Shown piece after piece: positions 49,814 to 59,448 of a DNA stretch of 64,000 nt (position 1 is its first letter; every line of letters begins with the position of its first letter). Both the position numbers and the translations under genes were made by a program. This stretch comes from Krasilnikoviella flava (lineage in GTDB: Bacteria > Actinomycetota > Actinomycetes > Actinomycetales > Cellulomonadaceae), in NCBI RefSeq assembly GCF_900167525.1, contig NZ_FUZQ01000001.1:558001-622000 (forward strand), in the 5' to 3' direction. A model generated the notes under the pieces. That model had not been told where the DNA came from. It ran no database searches and worked only from the letters and a program-made list of their open reading frames with translations.

Positions 49814-52800
49814 TCACGCCTCCGTGCGGGGCTCCGTCGTCGGGTCCTCGTCCGTCGTCGGGTCCTCGTCCGTCGTCGGGGTGACCTCAAGGCTCGCCTC
49901 GGGATCCTCCGGAACTACCTCACGGTCCTCGGGTACGACTTCGTCGTCCTGCCGGCCTACCTCGCCGGCTTCCCGAACTACCTCGGCGTCGTCCGGAACC
50001 ACCTCGCCGTCCTGCTGAACTACCTCGGCGTCGTCCGGAACTACCTCGGCCTCCTCCGCGACCGCCTCGACGACGTCGGACGCGACACCGAGGTCCACCG
50101 GCGTCTCGTCCTCCTCCGGGAGCACCGGCACGACGACCTCGCGCGGGGGGACCACGCCGCCGGCGGTGCCGATCCGCTCGTCGCGCACGCGTTGCACGAG
50201 GCGGCGCACGCGGTCGGCCTCGCCATCGGGGTCGAGGAACGCGGCCGCGGACCAGACCTGCGTCACGACCCACCCGAGGCGCTCGAGCCGCTCGGCGAGC
50301 TGCCGGTCGCGCACGCGCACGGACGGTTCCGCGACGTAGGCGGCGTCGTCGGTGAGCACGGCTACGAGCAGCTCGCCCGGCAGGTCGGGGTGCCCGACGA
50401 CCAGCGGGATGCGGTCGCCGTCCGGGGCGCCGTAGTCGGTCTCCACCAGGTAGCCGAGCTTCCACAACCGCTCGCCGAGGTCGACGAGCAGCCGGTCGGG
50501 CGCGCGGCCGACGTCCACGCCGTTGCCGAGCCGCACCTGGTCGGCGAGACCGGAGCGGCGCTCGGCCAGCTCCAGGGTCTCGACCAGCAGCCGCGGGCCG
50601 GCGCTGCGCAGCCGCTCCGGGTCGAGCGCGTCGGCCGTGAAGCAGGACACGACGTGCAGCCGCTTGCGGGTGGCGCCGAGCGCGCCCACCAGCATGGCCT
50701 CTCCCCCGGCCTCGCCGAGCACGCCGAACCGGTGCAGCACGCGGCCGTGCGGCGTCCGGCCGAAGCCGACGGACAGCAGCACCGTGTCGCGCGACAGCCC
50801 CGCCACGCCGGTGATGTCCGCGACCACGACCGGCTCGGGCCGCGAGCCGGAGAAGAAGGGCGCCAGCGCGGGGTTCGCCCGCACCTCGGCGAGCAGGGCC
50901 TCGCGCACCCGGTCGGCGTGCGCGGCTGTCACCGTGACGATCGCGAACGTCTCCTCCGGGCGGGTCAGCGCGTGCTCGATCGACACCTCGACGACACGGT
51001 CCACCTCGGCCTGCGTGCTCTCGACCGTGCCGGAGACAGGGTCCGGCATGCCGGTGCCCTCCACCACGTCGAGGTGCACGAGCGCCTCGGCCCGCGGCAG
51101 CGGCGCCGGCCGCAGCAGACCCTCGTACCCGTGCGCGGCGAGCACCCGCGTCAGCTCCGGGTCCCGGCTGTGCTCGTGCGGCTGGAGCGTGACCGTGGGC
51201 AGCAGCGCGGACAGCTCGTGCACGCTGGAGCCGGACGCCGACCGCGGGTCGCCCACCACCACGACCTGCCGCCCGCGCGCGACGGCGGGCACCACGACCT
51301 CGGTGGGCACGTGCTGCACGGCGTCGAGGATCACGACGTCGGCCGTGCGGTGCTCCGGCAGCAGGTGCGGCACCAGCGTGGGCGTGGCGACCAGGGCGGG
51401 GCGCAGGCGGCGCAGGATGTCGCCGTGCCGCTCCGCGAGGTCGCGAAGCGTGGTCATCCGGCCCTCGATGAGCTCGGTGAACAGGGCCTCCGCGGAGTCG
51501 CGGTCCTCCCGCATGGCCGCCCCGAGATGCGCCCGCGCGGCGACCCGCACGGGCTGGGACAGGGCGGCGAGGTGCTCGCGGTCGAGGTCGCGGAAGCGGC
51601 GGGCGAGAGCGTCGAGCCCGATGCCGTCCTGCCCGGCGAGCACCGGGTCGGCGGCGAGCAGCTGCTCGAAGACGGACGACCACCAGGCGAGCTCGAGCTC
51701 CGCGGCGACGAGGTCGCCGGGCACCCGCCGGTCGGTGAGGTCGTCCACGAGGTCGCCCACGCCGGCGGTGCGCGCCGCGCGCAGCAGGCTGGTGCGCTCC
51801 GGCAGCACGGCCAGCGCGTCCGCGTCGCCCGCGAGCCGCTGCAGCCGCTCGGCCAGGCCGTCCAGGTCGAGGTCGAGCAGGTGGCCGCCCAGGGTGGTCG
51901 GCGCCAGCACCGGCTCGAGCGCCTCCAGGTCGATGCGCACCGCCTCGTACGTGTCCTCGATGGACGCGAGACCCTCGGGGAGCGTCGGCCAGCCGCCGCG
52001 CTGCGCGTGCTCGGCCCAGACGTCCCGCTGCTCCTGCACCTGCACCAGGGCCTCGTGCAGGTTCGGCACCCGCACGCCCGGCCGCACCATGTCCTTGGCG
52101 CGCTTGCGCAACCGGCGGCGCGCGAACCAGCCCATCTCGATGCCGTGCTCGGCCCGCCAGCGTCGCGACGCCGTCGCCTGCACCAGGTCGGCCGCCGTGC
52201 GCTCGAAGACCATCGGGTGGAACAGGTCGAGCGTGCTGCGCATGCCGCCGAGCATCGTGAGCTGCTCGCCCCAGCCGCGCACCGTCGTCGGCGTCGTCAG
52301 GCCGGTGACCTCGCCCGTGTAGGCGAGCTGGCGGCGCAGCTGCGGCAGCGTGACGTCGCGCAGGCGCTCCACCCGCAGCAGCGCCTGCCGCGCGTCGTCG
52401 TCGGACATGAGGTGCGCCCCGTACCAGGGGGTCGACGACGGACGCAGCGTGAACGCGCCCAGCGCGGCGGCCCGCTCCAGGCCGGCGGCGATCTCGCGGC
52501 GCCGCTCCGGCGTCAGCGCGAGCACCGACTCCGACGCCAGCCGCACGGTGGTCGAGGGCGCCGGCCGCTCGGAGGTGAGTCTCGCGAGCGCCTGCAGGGC
52601 GTCGTAGGCGGACACCTGCCACGGCGAGCGCGGCTGGTGCAGGGCCTCGATGTAGCCCGTGAGCTGGGAACGGGTGCCGATCAGCGCGTCGCGCACGCGC
52701 GCGGCGCCGTCCACGTCGACCTGCTCGGGCTCGCTCGCCATCGCGGACAGCAGCCGGCGGGTCACGTCCTCGCGCCACGTCGGGTGGGGCGGCACGTCGA

Positions 52801-54397
52801 GCAGCAGGCTCTCCAGGCCGAGGGACTCCAGGCGGAGCGCCAGCCGGTCCGCGGCGCGCCGGTGGCCCGTCACGTAGAGCACGGAGCGGCCCGCCGCGGT
52901 CGCCTCGCCGACGACGGCCGCGAGCGTGCCCGCGACGTCCGAGCCGACGGGCGCGTCGACGAACAGGTGCCCGCCGGTCGCCAGCGCGTCCAGCACCGAA
53001 CGCTGCTGCGGGTCGAGGTCGCCGACGCCCCGCTCGCGCGTCGGGTCGGCGTCGCCCCGCCGCAGGGCGGGGAGCTCGAGCGCGGACAGCCGCTGCGCCG
53101 CGTCGTCCACGCCGGCCAGGGCCGCCACCACCTCGTGCCGGTGCAGCGACGGCGCCAGCTGGTCGAGGTCGTCCACGAGGGCCTGGCCGGGGTGGACGAA
53201 CGTGCCGACGAGCACGCGGCGGTCCAGGCGGAAGTCGTCCAGCACGGCCTCCCCCAGCGCGGCCACGCGGGCCAGCACGTCCGTCGGGTCGAAGCCGGCG
53301 AGAGTGAACGTCGCCTTGGCGAGCGCCGCCGGGTCCAGCAGCGCCCCGTGCGCGCGCAGGGTGCGCGCCACCACCGGGTTGATCTCGACCGTCGGCTCGA
53401 GCGTCAGGTCGTAGTCGGCGCCGCCGTCGCCCCGCGGGGTGAGCGTCACCGGGCGCAGCACCACCGGCGCGTGCACCACACGGCCCGCGGGAGCCGCGGC
53501 GTCGGGGTCGGACGGCGTCGCGCGCGGCGCGGCGGCCGGCTCGCGGGACGCCATCGACACGACGGGGATCGACGTCGTCAGCGCGGGGCCCTCGGCATCT
53601 CCGTCGTCGCTCGCGGCCCGGCCCGGTCCGGCACCGTGCGCCGCTGCCCCGTGCGGAGCGGCTCCGTCGCCGGCGGTCTCCGTGCCGTCGGTGGCGCCAC
53701 CCTCCGCAGCCCCGGTCTCTGCGGCGAGGTCGCCGTCGTCCGCGGCACCGGGAACCTCGGCGGCGGTGCCCGACGACGCGACCCGCGCGAGCGCGGCGAC
53801 GTCGTGCCGCTGCGGGCCGCCGCCGCCGAACGGGACCTCCGGGCCGTCGTCGTGCTCCGTCCAGGTGGCGACGCCGATCGCCAGGTACGTGGGCGCCACG
53901 CCGTAGCGGGACGCGTGCTCCGCGGCGCGAGCCGCCACCGCCCGTGCGCGACGGCGCGCGGCCGGCAGGGCCTCGCCCTCGCGCACCAGGTTCGACAGGC
54001 GGGTGGGGCGGCCGGCGAACAGGCCCGCCACCCCGTTCGGGTGCGCCTTCGACAGGTCGACGATCGCCTCGCCGAGCAGGCCGACGTCGGACAGGGACGA
54101 GCCGCCCACCATCTCCACGAGGGAGGCGCGCCAGCGGCGCGTGGCCGTCTCGACCGCGGCGGCTGCCGCGGACGACGCGCTCTCCGCGGTCCGACGGCCG
54201 TCCGAGCCCGCGGACGACGCCCCGGACGGTCGGGGGTCGTGCCGTGCGCCGTCCTCGGCACCAGAGGGGTCGGGGGTGTCGGCCTGCGCCGCGGGTCCGC
54301 CGTCCGGACGCGTCCGCGGGGACGTGGCCGGCGCGGCGGGTGCCCCGGTGGAGGGGTCGACCGCGGTCGTGGCGGTGGGTCGTCGGGCGGCTCTCAC
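49814..54397 (-). CDS. very large SF1-helicase-like protein with degenerate helicase and nuclease motifs
   Basis: A 1527-residue DUF4011/SF1-type protein. N-terminal disordered part, then SLVEMVGGSS...DLSKAHPNGVAGLFAGRPTRLS-type domain; Walker A position reads APVGSDVAGT (coded near 52927-52957) where GxxGxGK[ST] is expected, and Walker B reads ILDAVQHV (near 51311-51333) instead of DEAS. The C-terminal Vsr-like nuclease block reads RIPLVVGHP and VAVLTDD where RIDLAV and VECDG are usual. ATP hydrolysis and cleavage therefore look lost. The end is an acidic EVVPDD-rich tail. GTG 54397 follows TACCGT (54409-54404) by six bases; longer frames to 54601 and 54704 are not used. Confidence 0.85.
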   Translation of the reverse strand: MRAARRPTATTAVDPSTGAPAAPATSPRTRPDGGPAAQADTPDPSGAEDGARHDPRPSGASSAGSDGRRTAESASSAAAAAVETATRRWRASLVEMVGGSSLSDVGLLGEAIVDLSKAHPNGVAGLFAGRPTRLSNLVREGEALPAARRRARAVAARAAEHASRYGVAPTYLAIGVATWTEHDDGPEVPFGGGGPQRHDVAALARVASSGTAAEVPGAADDGDLAAETGAAEGGATDGTETAGDGAAPHGAAAHGAGPGRAASDDGDAEGPALTTSIPVVSMASREPAAAPRATPSDPDAAAPAGRVVHAPVVLRPVTLTPRGDGGADYDLTLEPTVEINPVVARTLRAHGALLDPAALAKATFTLAGFDPTDVLARVAALGEAVLDDFRLDRRVLVGTFVHPGQALVDDLDQLAPSLHRHEVVAALAGVDDAAQRLSALELPALRRGDADPTRERGVGDLDPQQRSVLDALATGGHLFVDAPVGSDVAGTLAAVVGEATAAGRSVLYVTGHRRAADRLALRLESLGLESLLLDVPPHPTWREDVTRRLLSAMASEPEQVDVDGAARVRDALIGTRSQLTGYIEALHQPRSPWQVSAYDALQALARLTSERPAPSTTVRLASESVLALTPERRREIAAGLERAAALGAFTLRPSSTPWYGAHLMSDDDARQALLRVERLRDVTLPQLRRQLAYTGEVTGLTTPTTVRGWGEQLTMLGGMRSTLDLFHPMVFERTAADLVQATASRRWRAEHGIEMGWFARRRLRKRAKDMVRPGVRVPNLHEALVQVQEQRDVWAEHAQRGGWPTLPEGLASIEDTYEAVRIDLEALEPVLAPTTLGGHLLDLDLDGLAERLQRLAGDADALAVLPERTSLLRAARTAGVGDLVDDLTDRRVPGDLVAAELELAWWSSVFEQLLAADPVLAGQDGIGLDALARRFRDLDREHLAALSQPVRVAARAHLGAAMREDRDSAEALFTELIEGRMTTLRDLAERHGDILRRLRPALVATPTLVPHLLPEHRTADVVILDAVQHVPTEVVVPAVARGRQVVVVGDPRSASGSSVHELSALLPTVTLQPHEHSRDPELTRVLAAHGYEGLLRPAPLPRAEALVHLDVVEGTGMPDPVSGTVESTQAEVDRVVEVSIEHALTRPEETFAIVTVTAAHADRVREALLAEVRANPALAPFFSGSRPEPVVVADITGVAGLSRDTVLLSVGFGRTPHGRVLHRFGVLGEAGGEAMLVGALGATRKRLHVVSCFTADALDPERLRSAGPRLLVETLELAERRSGLADQVRLGNGVDVGRAPDRLLVDLGERLWKLGYLVETDYGAPDGDRIPLVVGHPDLPGELLVAVLTDDAAYVAEPSVRVRDRQLAERLERLGWVVTQVWSAAAFLDPDGEADRVRRLVQRVRDERIGTAGGVVPPREVVVPVLPEEDETPVDLGVASDVVEAVAEEAEVVPDDAEVVQQDGEVVPDDAEVVREAGEVGRQDDEVVPEDREVVPEDPEASLEVTPTTDEDPTTDEDPTTEPRTEA

Positions 54398-54705
54398 GCC
54401 AGCACGGTAGAACGGCCGCGGCTCGTCGGGAGCACCGGCACGCCGACCTACGGCGGTTGCGCCTGTCGAATCCACCCGAAGCCGCCGAGGGCGGGAACGT
54501 AGACGCCCCCTCGGCGGGGGGTCCGAAGGGGCGTCGGGCCGGGCTCGGCCCGGCAAGGGACAGCGCGCACCGCGCAGGGGGCGGGCGATGCGCGCCGTCA
54601 CCCGAGAGTGTGCCGCTCGACAGGGTCGACGTCAATAAGCGACAGGGGCGAACCGTCGCAAGCGGTGTGAGGAAGTTCTGAGGATGGGCGCCTGCCCGGG
54701 GCACC
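54398..54705. other. 308-bp intergenic region with a hairpin
   Basis: Divergent spacer between the helicase-like gene and the MFS gene. It holds a hairpin (CCGCCGAGGG 54482-54491 with CCCTCGGCGG 54508-54517) and a GC-rich palindromic run near 54532-54552. No tRNA or conserved coding frame is seen. Confidence 0.5.
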
Positions 54706-54719
54706 TAGGCTGGTCGACC

Positions 54720-55964
54720 GTGAAACGAGTGGTCGAGGCGGTGGCCCCCGCCCGGATGGGCACCGGGTTCCGGTGGCTGATGTCGGCGTCGTGGGTGAGC
54801 AACATCGGCGACGGCGTCGCCCTGGCGGCCGGGCCGCTCCTGGTCGCGTCGCAGACCAGCTCCGCGATGCTCGTGGCGCTCGCCGCGATGCTGCAGCGCC
54901 TGCCGTGGCTGGTGTTCGGCCTGTGGGCCGGCGTGCTCGCGGACCGCATCGACCGCCGGCGCCTCGTCATCGTCGCCAACCTGCTGCGGGCGGTCGTCGT
55001 CACCGCGCTCTGCGTGGTCATCGTGACCGGGCACGTGAACATCGGCGTCGTCCTGGCGGCGATGCTGCTCATGGGCGTGGCCGAGGTCTTCGCCGACACC
55101 ACGTCCCAGACCCTGCTGCCCATGCTGGTGCGACCGGCCGACCTCGGCATCGGCAACTCGCGGCTGCAGGCCGGCTTCCTCACCGCGAACCAGCTCGTCG
55201 GCCCCCCGCTCGGTGCGGCGCTGTTCGCCGCCGGGGCCGCCTGGCCGTTCGCCGCGCAGGTACTGACCGTGCTCTTCGCCGTGCTGCTCGTGAGCAAGGT
55301 GGTCCTCACGCCCGTGCCCCCGGCCGAGGGCGCCGACCCCAGGGCCGCGCCTCGCAAGGTGCGGCACGACATCGCCGAGGGGCTGCGCTGGATCTGGACC
55401 AACCCGCCCGTGCGCACCCTCGCCCTGGTGATCCTCGTCTTCAACGCCACCTGGGCCGCGCCGTGGGGAATCCTCGTGAAGTACTCGCTGGACTACCTGC
55501 ACATGGGGCCCGTCGGGTACGGGCTCCTCACCACGGCGGCCGCCGTCGGTGGCCTCCTCGGCACGTTCACCTACGGCACGCTCGAGCGGCGGTACTCGCT
55601 CTCCGCCCTGATGAAGGTGTGCCTGACGCTCGAGGTGCTGTTCCACCTGGCGCTCGCCCTCGCGACCACCGGGTGGGCCGCGATGGCGATCCTGTTCGTC
55701 TTCGGCGCGTACTCGTTCGTGTGGGGCACCGTGTCCAACACGGTGCGGCAGCGCGCCACCCCCACGCGGTTCCAGGGCCGCGTCGGGTCGGTCTACATGA
55801 TGTGCGTGTTCGGCGGCATCGTCGTCGGCAACGCGATCGGCGGCGTGCTCGCCGAGCACTGGGGGCTCACCGCGCCCATGTGGTTCGGCTTCGTGGGGGC
55901 GGGCCTGACGCTCGTGCTCGTGTGGCGGCAGCTCGCGCACATCGCGCACGCCCAGGCGGACTGA
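54720..55964 (+). CDS. MFS transporter (exporter type)
   Basis: A 414-residue, 12-helix transporter. Conserved helix 1-2 loop GDGVALAAGPLLVASQTSS, FGLWAGVLADRIDRRRLVIVANLLRAVVVTALC (motif A) and LTTAAAVGGLLGTFTYGTLE. Resembles enterobactin- or drug-exporter-type MFS. GTG 54720 lies eight bases after TAGGCT (54706-54711), a leaderless arrangement; ATG 54684 would put that hexamer in the coding region. The stop touches the DinB stop. Confidence 0.9.
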   Translation: MKRVVEAVAPARMGTGFRWLMSASWVSNIGDGVALAAGPLLVASQTSSAMLVALAAMLQRLPWLVFGLWAGVLADRIDRRRLVIVANLLRAVVVTALCVVIVTGHVNIGVVLAAMLLMGVAEVFADTTSQTLLPMLVRPADLGIGNSRLQAGFLTANQLVGPPLGAALFAAGAAWPFAAQVLTVLFAVLLVSKVVLTPVPPAEGADPRAAPRKVRHDIAEGLRWIWTNPPVRTLALVILVFNATWAAPWGILVKYSLDYLHMGPVGYGLLTTAAAVGGLLGTFTYGTLERRYSLSALMKVCLTLEVLFHLALALATTGWAAMAILFVFGAYSFVWGTVSNTVRQRATPTRFQGRVGSVYMMCVFGGIVVGNAIGGVLAEHWGLTAPMWFGFVGAGLTLVLVWRQLAHIAHAQAD

Positions 55965-56501
55965 CTACTCCCCGGTCGCCCCGTCCGCGAGCTCTCGCAC
56001 CACGTCCAGGTGACCCACGTGCCGGGCATACTCCTGCAGCACGTGGAAGCAGATCCACAGCAACGTGGGCGGGGTGCCGTGCACCGCGTCGTCGGGCGCG
56101 AACCGGCCGCCCGTCGCCGCCCGCTCGGCGAGGTCGTGGTGCGCCAGGACGTCGCGCGTCCGCTCGCCCCCCGCGTGCAGCGCCGCCACCAGCTCCGCCC
56201 GGCCGACGTCGTCCGGCACGTGCCAGGGGCTCTCCGGGACGTCGTCGGCGTTGTCGCCCCACGGGTGAGCCACCTGCTCGCCCAGGAAACCCCAGACGAA
56301 CCAGCGACGCTCCATGTGCACCAGGTGCGTCAGCAGCTCCAGAAGGGTCCACCCCGACGGCAGCAGGCTGGTGCGCAGCTGCGCGTCGGACATGCCGTCC
56401 AGCTTCCGGTCCACGACCGACCGGTAGTAGTCGAGGTACGCGACGAACTGATCGGAGGAGTTCGCAGAGTCCAGCCGGGGCTCGACGTCGGAGAGGGGCA
56501 T
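55965..56501 (-). CDS. DinB/DUF664-like protein
   Basis: A 178-residue four-helix-bundle protein of the DinB/DUF664 superfamily, some of which use mycothiol. SVVDRKLDGMSDAQLRTSL, SGWTLLELLTHLVHMERRWFVWG and the metal-ligand region WICFHVLQEYARHVGHLDVVRELADG are visible, with His residues at expected places. ATG 56501 is six bases after TACGCT (56513-56508): leaderless. Confidence 0.9.
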   Translation of the reverse strand: MPLSDVEPRLDSANSSDQFVAYLDYYRSVVDRKLDGMSDAQLRTSLLPSGWTLLELLTHLVHMERRWFVWGFLGEQVAHPWGDNADDVPESPWHVPDDVGRAELVAALHAGGERTRDVLAHHDLAERAATGGRFAPDDAVHGTPPTLLWICFHVLQEYARHVGHLDVVRELADGATGE

Positions 56502-56581
56502 GAAGCGAGCGTATGCCGCACCGGGTGTGGCGGTGATATCAGATGTCGCGACCTGGAAATATGACCAAGTCCTGACCAAAG

Positions 56582-56654
56582 TGCGCCTGAGAGGATTCGA
56601 ACCTCCGACCTACCCTTTAGGAGAGGGTTGCTCTATCCACTGAGCTACAAGCGC
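56582..56654 (-). tRNA. tRNA-Arg (CCT anticodon)
   Basis: Minus-strand cloverleaf: acceptor GCGCTTG/CAGGCGC, D arm with AGCTCAGTGGATAGAGC, anticodon stem ACCCT/AGGGT with loop CTCCTAA (anticodon CCT, reads AGG), T arm GGAGG-TTCGAAT-CCTCT, discriminator A. CCA not encoded. Confidence 0.97.
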
Positions 56655-56758
56655 ATGCCTCGACGAAGAAGGCGACCCACAGCGTAGCGCGCGTCGAGGC
56701 TCCTCCATCGTCACCTGGAGCCCGACCGCGACCGGTCAGCGCGGCAGATTCGGTTCGC

Positions 56759-56780
56759 GTCGGCAGTTCGAACTGCCGAC
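56759..56780. repeat. 22-bp perfect palindrome after the XylR-type gene
   Basis: GTCGGCAGTTC and GAACTGCCGAC (56759-56769 and 56770-56780) are exact reverse complements. The centre GTTCGAAC is the same as in the 62-bp palindrome at 3918-3979. It follows the ROK gene stop and may act as its terminator. Confidence 0.75.
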
Positions 56781-56817
56781 CTGACCTCAAAGTGCCGCCC
56801 CGACGAGAGCCTGTTGA

Positions 56818-58047
56818 TCAGACCCAGCGCGCCGGGTCGGCGACCACCGACCGCAGCACCTCCCGCGCGCCGCCGGTGAGCGCGGCGTGCTTGCCGGCCG
56901 CGGCGGGGCGGACGTCGACCGGCGCGAAGGGCGCGGCGAGCGCGCGCTCCTCCACCACCCCCGCCACGACGTGGCCGACCCACCCGTACAGCTCGACGTA
57001 CGCGCCGCCGAGCACGATCGTCGAGACGTCGACGAGGTTGACGAAGGTCGCGAGCGCGGCGCCGAGCGCCCGGCCGCCGCGGCGCACGGTGTCGAGCGCG
57101 GCGACGTCGCCGGCGCGCAGCAGGTCGACCACCGCGTCCACCGGCGCGGACGTCGGGAGGCCCGATCCGCGCAGCAGCACCTCCTTGCCCGCGTACTGCT
57201 CGAGGCAGCCGGAGGCGCCGCAGGAGCAGCGCGGCCCGGAGGGGTCGACGACGACGTGGCCGATCTCGCCGTTCCAGCCCCGCTCCCCCAGGAAGAGCTG
57301 CCGGTCGACGACGATCCCCGCGCCCACTCCGACGTCGCCGGAGACGTACAGGAACGACGGTGGCACGTCGCCGGCGAGCTCGGCGAGCGCCGCGAGCTTC
57401 GCCTCGTTCGCCACCTCGACGTCGAGCGCCCGCCCGTCACCGGCGCGCAGGTCGAGCTCGGGTACGGGCTCGAGCGACGACCAGCCCAGGTTGGGCGCCA
57501 CCTCGAGCCGAGCGCCGCGGGCGTCGACGAGCCCCGGCAGCGCGAGCCGCGCCCCGGCCACCCGCATGCCGGCGGCCTCGACCTCCGCGATCGCCTCGGC
57601 GGCGAGCGCCCGGAGCCGGGCGAGCACCTCGCGAGGGTCGGAGTCGTGCAGGGACCCCGTCTCGACGCGCTCGGCCACGACGTCGCCCACGAGGTCGAGG
57701 GCGCGCACGCCGAGGTAGTCGACGTTCACCTCGAGGCCGAGCCCGACGACGGACCGGCCGGCGGGCACGAGCGGGACGGCGGGGCGTCCGGCCCGCTGGG
57801 CGGCGACGGGCGGCAGCTCGGCCACGAGGCCCCCGGCCACGAGCCGGTCGACGAGGGTCGAGACGGTGGCGCGGGTGAGGCCGCTGGCGGCGGCGACGTC
57901 GGCGCGGGACGGCGGTGCGGTGGCCTCGAAGACGGCCGCGGCGACGAGGCGCAGGTTCCGCTCGCGGAGGGTGTGCTGGCGCGACGCGGACCCGCCGTCG
58001 GGCACGCGGGGCGCGGCGGCGGGCGTCGTCGTCGAGATGGCTGGCAC
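56818..58047 (-). CDS. xylR: ROK-family repressor of the xylose locus (XylR-type)
   Basis: A 409-residue ROK protein: N-terminal winged helix ([26 protein letters not shown]), ROK domain with [25 protein letters not shown] zinc motif. It diverges from xylA, the classic actinobacterial arrangement in which the repressor is relieved by xylose. GTG 58047 follows TAGAGT (58059-58054) by six bases; that hexamer overlaps the xylA -35. Some 140 bases separate the genes. Confidence 0.9.
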   Translation of the reverse strand: MPAISTTTPAAAPRVPDGGSASRQHTLRERNLRLVAAAVFEATAPPSRADVAAASGLTRATVSTLVDRLVAGGLVAELPPVAAQRAGRPAVPLVPAGRSVVGLGLEVNVDYLGVRALDLVGDVVAERVETGSLHDSDPREVLARLRALAAEAIAEVEAAGMRVAGARLALPGLVDARGARLEVAPNLGWSSLEPVPELDLRAGDGRALDVEVANEAKLAALAELAGDVPPSFLYVSGDVGVGAGIVVDRQLFLGERGWNGEIGHVVVDPSGPRCSCGASGCLEQYAGKEVLLRGSGLPTSAPVDAVVDLLRAGDVAALDTVRRGGRALGAALATFVNLVDVSTIVLGGAYVELYGWVGHVVAGVVEERALAAPFAPVDVRPAAAGKHAALTGGAREVLRSVVADPARWV

Positions 58048-58050
58048 GTG

Positions 58051-58079
58051 TTGACTCTAGACCAGCGACGCGCAATAGT
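58051..58079 (+). promoter_or_regulatory. xylA promoter overlapping the repressor promoter
   Basis: TTGACT (58051-58056), 17 bases, AATAGT (58074-58079). TTGACT overlaps on the other strand the TAGAGT -10 of the ROK gene. The following GTTCAGCCGTACAAC is a weak inverted repeat (GTT/AAC) at the probable start of transcription and is a candidate operator. Confidence 0.65.
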
Positions 58080-58188
58080 TCAGCCGTACAACAAAACGCC
58101 GCACGGACGCGGTGTCGCTCGATCGCACGCCGTCCCGGCACGCTCGACGCCCCCGACCCGGCAACCCGAACTCGACGAGGAGAACCCC

Positions 58189-59355
58189 ATGAGCGACATC
58201 AAGTACTCGTTCGGCCTGTGGACCGTCGGCTGGCCGGCCGCCGACCCGTTCGGCACCGCGACCCGCCCCGACCTGGACCCCGCGGACTCGATCCGCAAGC
58301 TGGCCGACCTCGGCGCGTGGGGCTTCACCTTCCACGACAACGACGTCTTCCCGTTCGGCGCCGAGGGTGCAGACCGCCAGAAGCACATCGACTCGGTGAA
58401 GAAGGCCTCCGAGGAGTCCGGCCTCGTCTGCGAGATGGTCACCACCAACACCTTCACGCACCCGATCTTCAAGGACGGCGCGTTCACCTCGAACAACCGC
58501 GAGGTCCGTCGCTACGGCCTGCGCAAGGTGCTGCGCAACGCCGACCTGGCCGCCGAGATGGGCGCCTCGACGTTCGTCATGTGGGGCGGCCGCGAGGGCA
58601 CGGAGTACGACAACTCCAAGGACCTGCACGCCGCGCACGCCCGCTACGCGGAGGGCATCGACACCGTCGCCGCCTACATCAAGGAGAAGGGCTACGACCT
58701 GCGCATCGCGCTGGAGCCCAAGCCGAACGAGCCCCGCGGCGACATCTTCCTGCCGAGCATCGGCCACGCGATCGCCCTCATCGACACGCTCGACCACGGC
58801 GACATCGTGGGCCTCAACCCGGAGACGGGTCACGAGCAGATGGCCGGCCTCAACTACACGCACGGCCTCGCGCTGGCGCTGTACGCGGGCAAGCTGTTCC
58901 ACATCGACCTCAACGGCCAGCACGGCCCGAAGTACGACCAGGACCTCGTCTTCGGCCACGGCGACCTGCTGAGCGCCTTCTTCACGGTGGACATGCTCGA
59001 GAACGGCTTCCCGAACGGCGGCCCGCGCTACGAGGGCCCGCGCCACTTCGACTACAAGCCGAGCCGCACCGAGTACCTCGACGGCGTGTGGGAGTCGGCC
59101 AAGGCGAACATGGAGACGTACGACATGCTCGCCGCGAAGGCGAAGGCGTACCGCGAGGACGCCGAGGTGCAGCAGGCGTTCGAGCACGCCGGCATCTTCG
59201 AGCTGGGCGAGCCGACGCTGGCCGAGGGCGAGTCGTTCGACACCTTCCTCGCGGACCGCTCCGCCTACGAGGACGTCGACATCGACGCGGTCGCCGAGCG
59301 CGACTACGGTCTGGTGCGTCTCCACCAGCTCGCGCTGCGTCACCTCATCGGCTGA
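58189..59355 (+). CDS. xylA: xylose isomerase
   Basis: A 388-residue class I xylose isomerase converting D-xylose to D-xylulose. Family marks: [28 protein letters not shown] (catalytic His), [62 protein letters not shown] (metal ligands) and the end LRHLIG. Length matches Streptomyces/Arthrobacter enzymes. GAGGAG lies eight bases before ATG. Followed 93 bases on by xylB. Confidence 0.97.
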   Translation: MSDIKYSFGLWTVGWPAADPFGTATRPDLDPADSIRKLADLGAWGFTFHDNDVFPFGAEGADRQKHIDSVKKASEESGLVCEMVTTNTFTHPIFKDGAFTSNNREVRRYGLRKVLRNADLAAEMGASTFVMWGGREGTEYDNSKDLHAAHARYAEGIDTVAAYIKEKGYDLRIALEPKPNEPRGDIFLPSIGHAIALIDTLDHGDIVGLNPETGHEQMAGLNYTHGLALALYAGKLFHIDLNGQHGPKYDQDLVFGHGDLLSAFFTVDMLENGFPNGGPRYEGPRHFDYKPSRTEYLDGVWESAKANMETYDMLAAKAKAYREDAEVQQAFEHAGIFELGEPTLAEGESFDTFLADRSAYEDVDIDAVAERDYGLVRLHQLALRHLIG

Positions 59356-59371
59356 GCACAGCGCTCACCCT

Positions 59372-59420
59372 GCCGGTCGAGCCTGTCCGGACCGCCGCGG
59401 TCCGGACAGGCTCGACCGGC
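59372..59420. repeat. 49-bp stem-loop between xylA and xylB
   Basis: Arms 59372-59394 and 59398-59420 (23 bp, perfect) around CCG. The arms contain GGTCGAGCCTGTCCGGACC, the dispersed repeat seen elsewhere in the window. It could lower xylB expression relative to xylA or protect mRNA. Confidence 0.9.
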
Positions 59421-59448
59421 GACAGCCCGTACCGAGAAGGAAGCAACG

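Noticed and set aside
49535-54502. 1655-codon open frame on the plus strand opposite the helicase-like gene
   Set aside because: Arg/Gly/His-rich composition with no domain, in the antisense register of a real gene; a high-GC shadow.
58080-58100. classical long XylR operator before xylA
   Set aside because: Only a weak inverted repeat (GTT...AAC) is visible; reported as a candidate, not a confirmed site.
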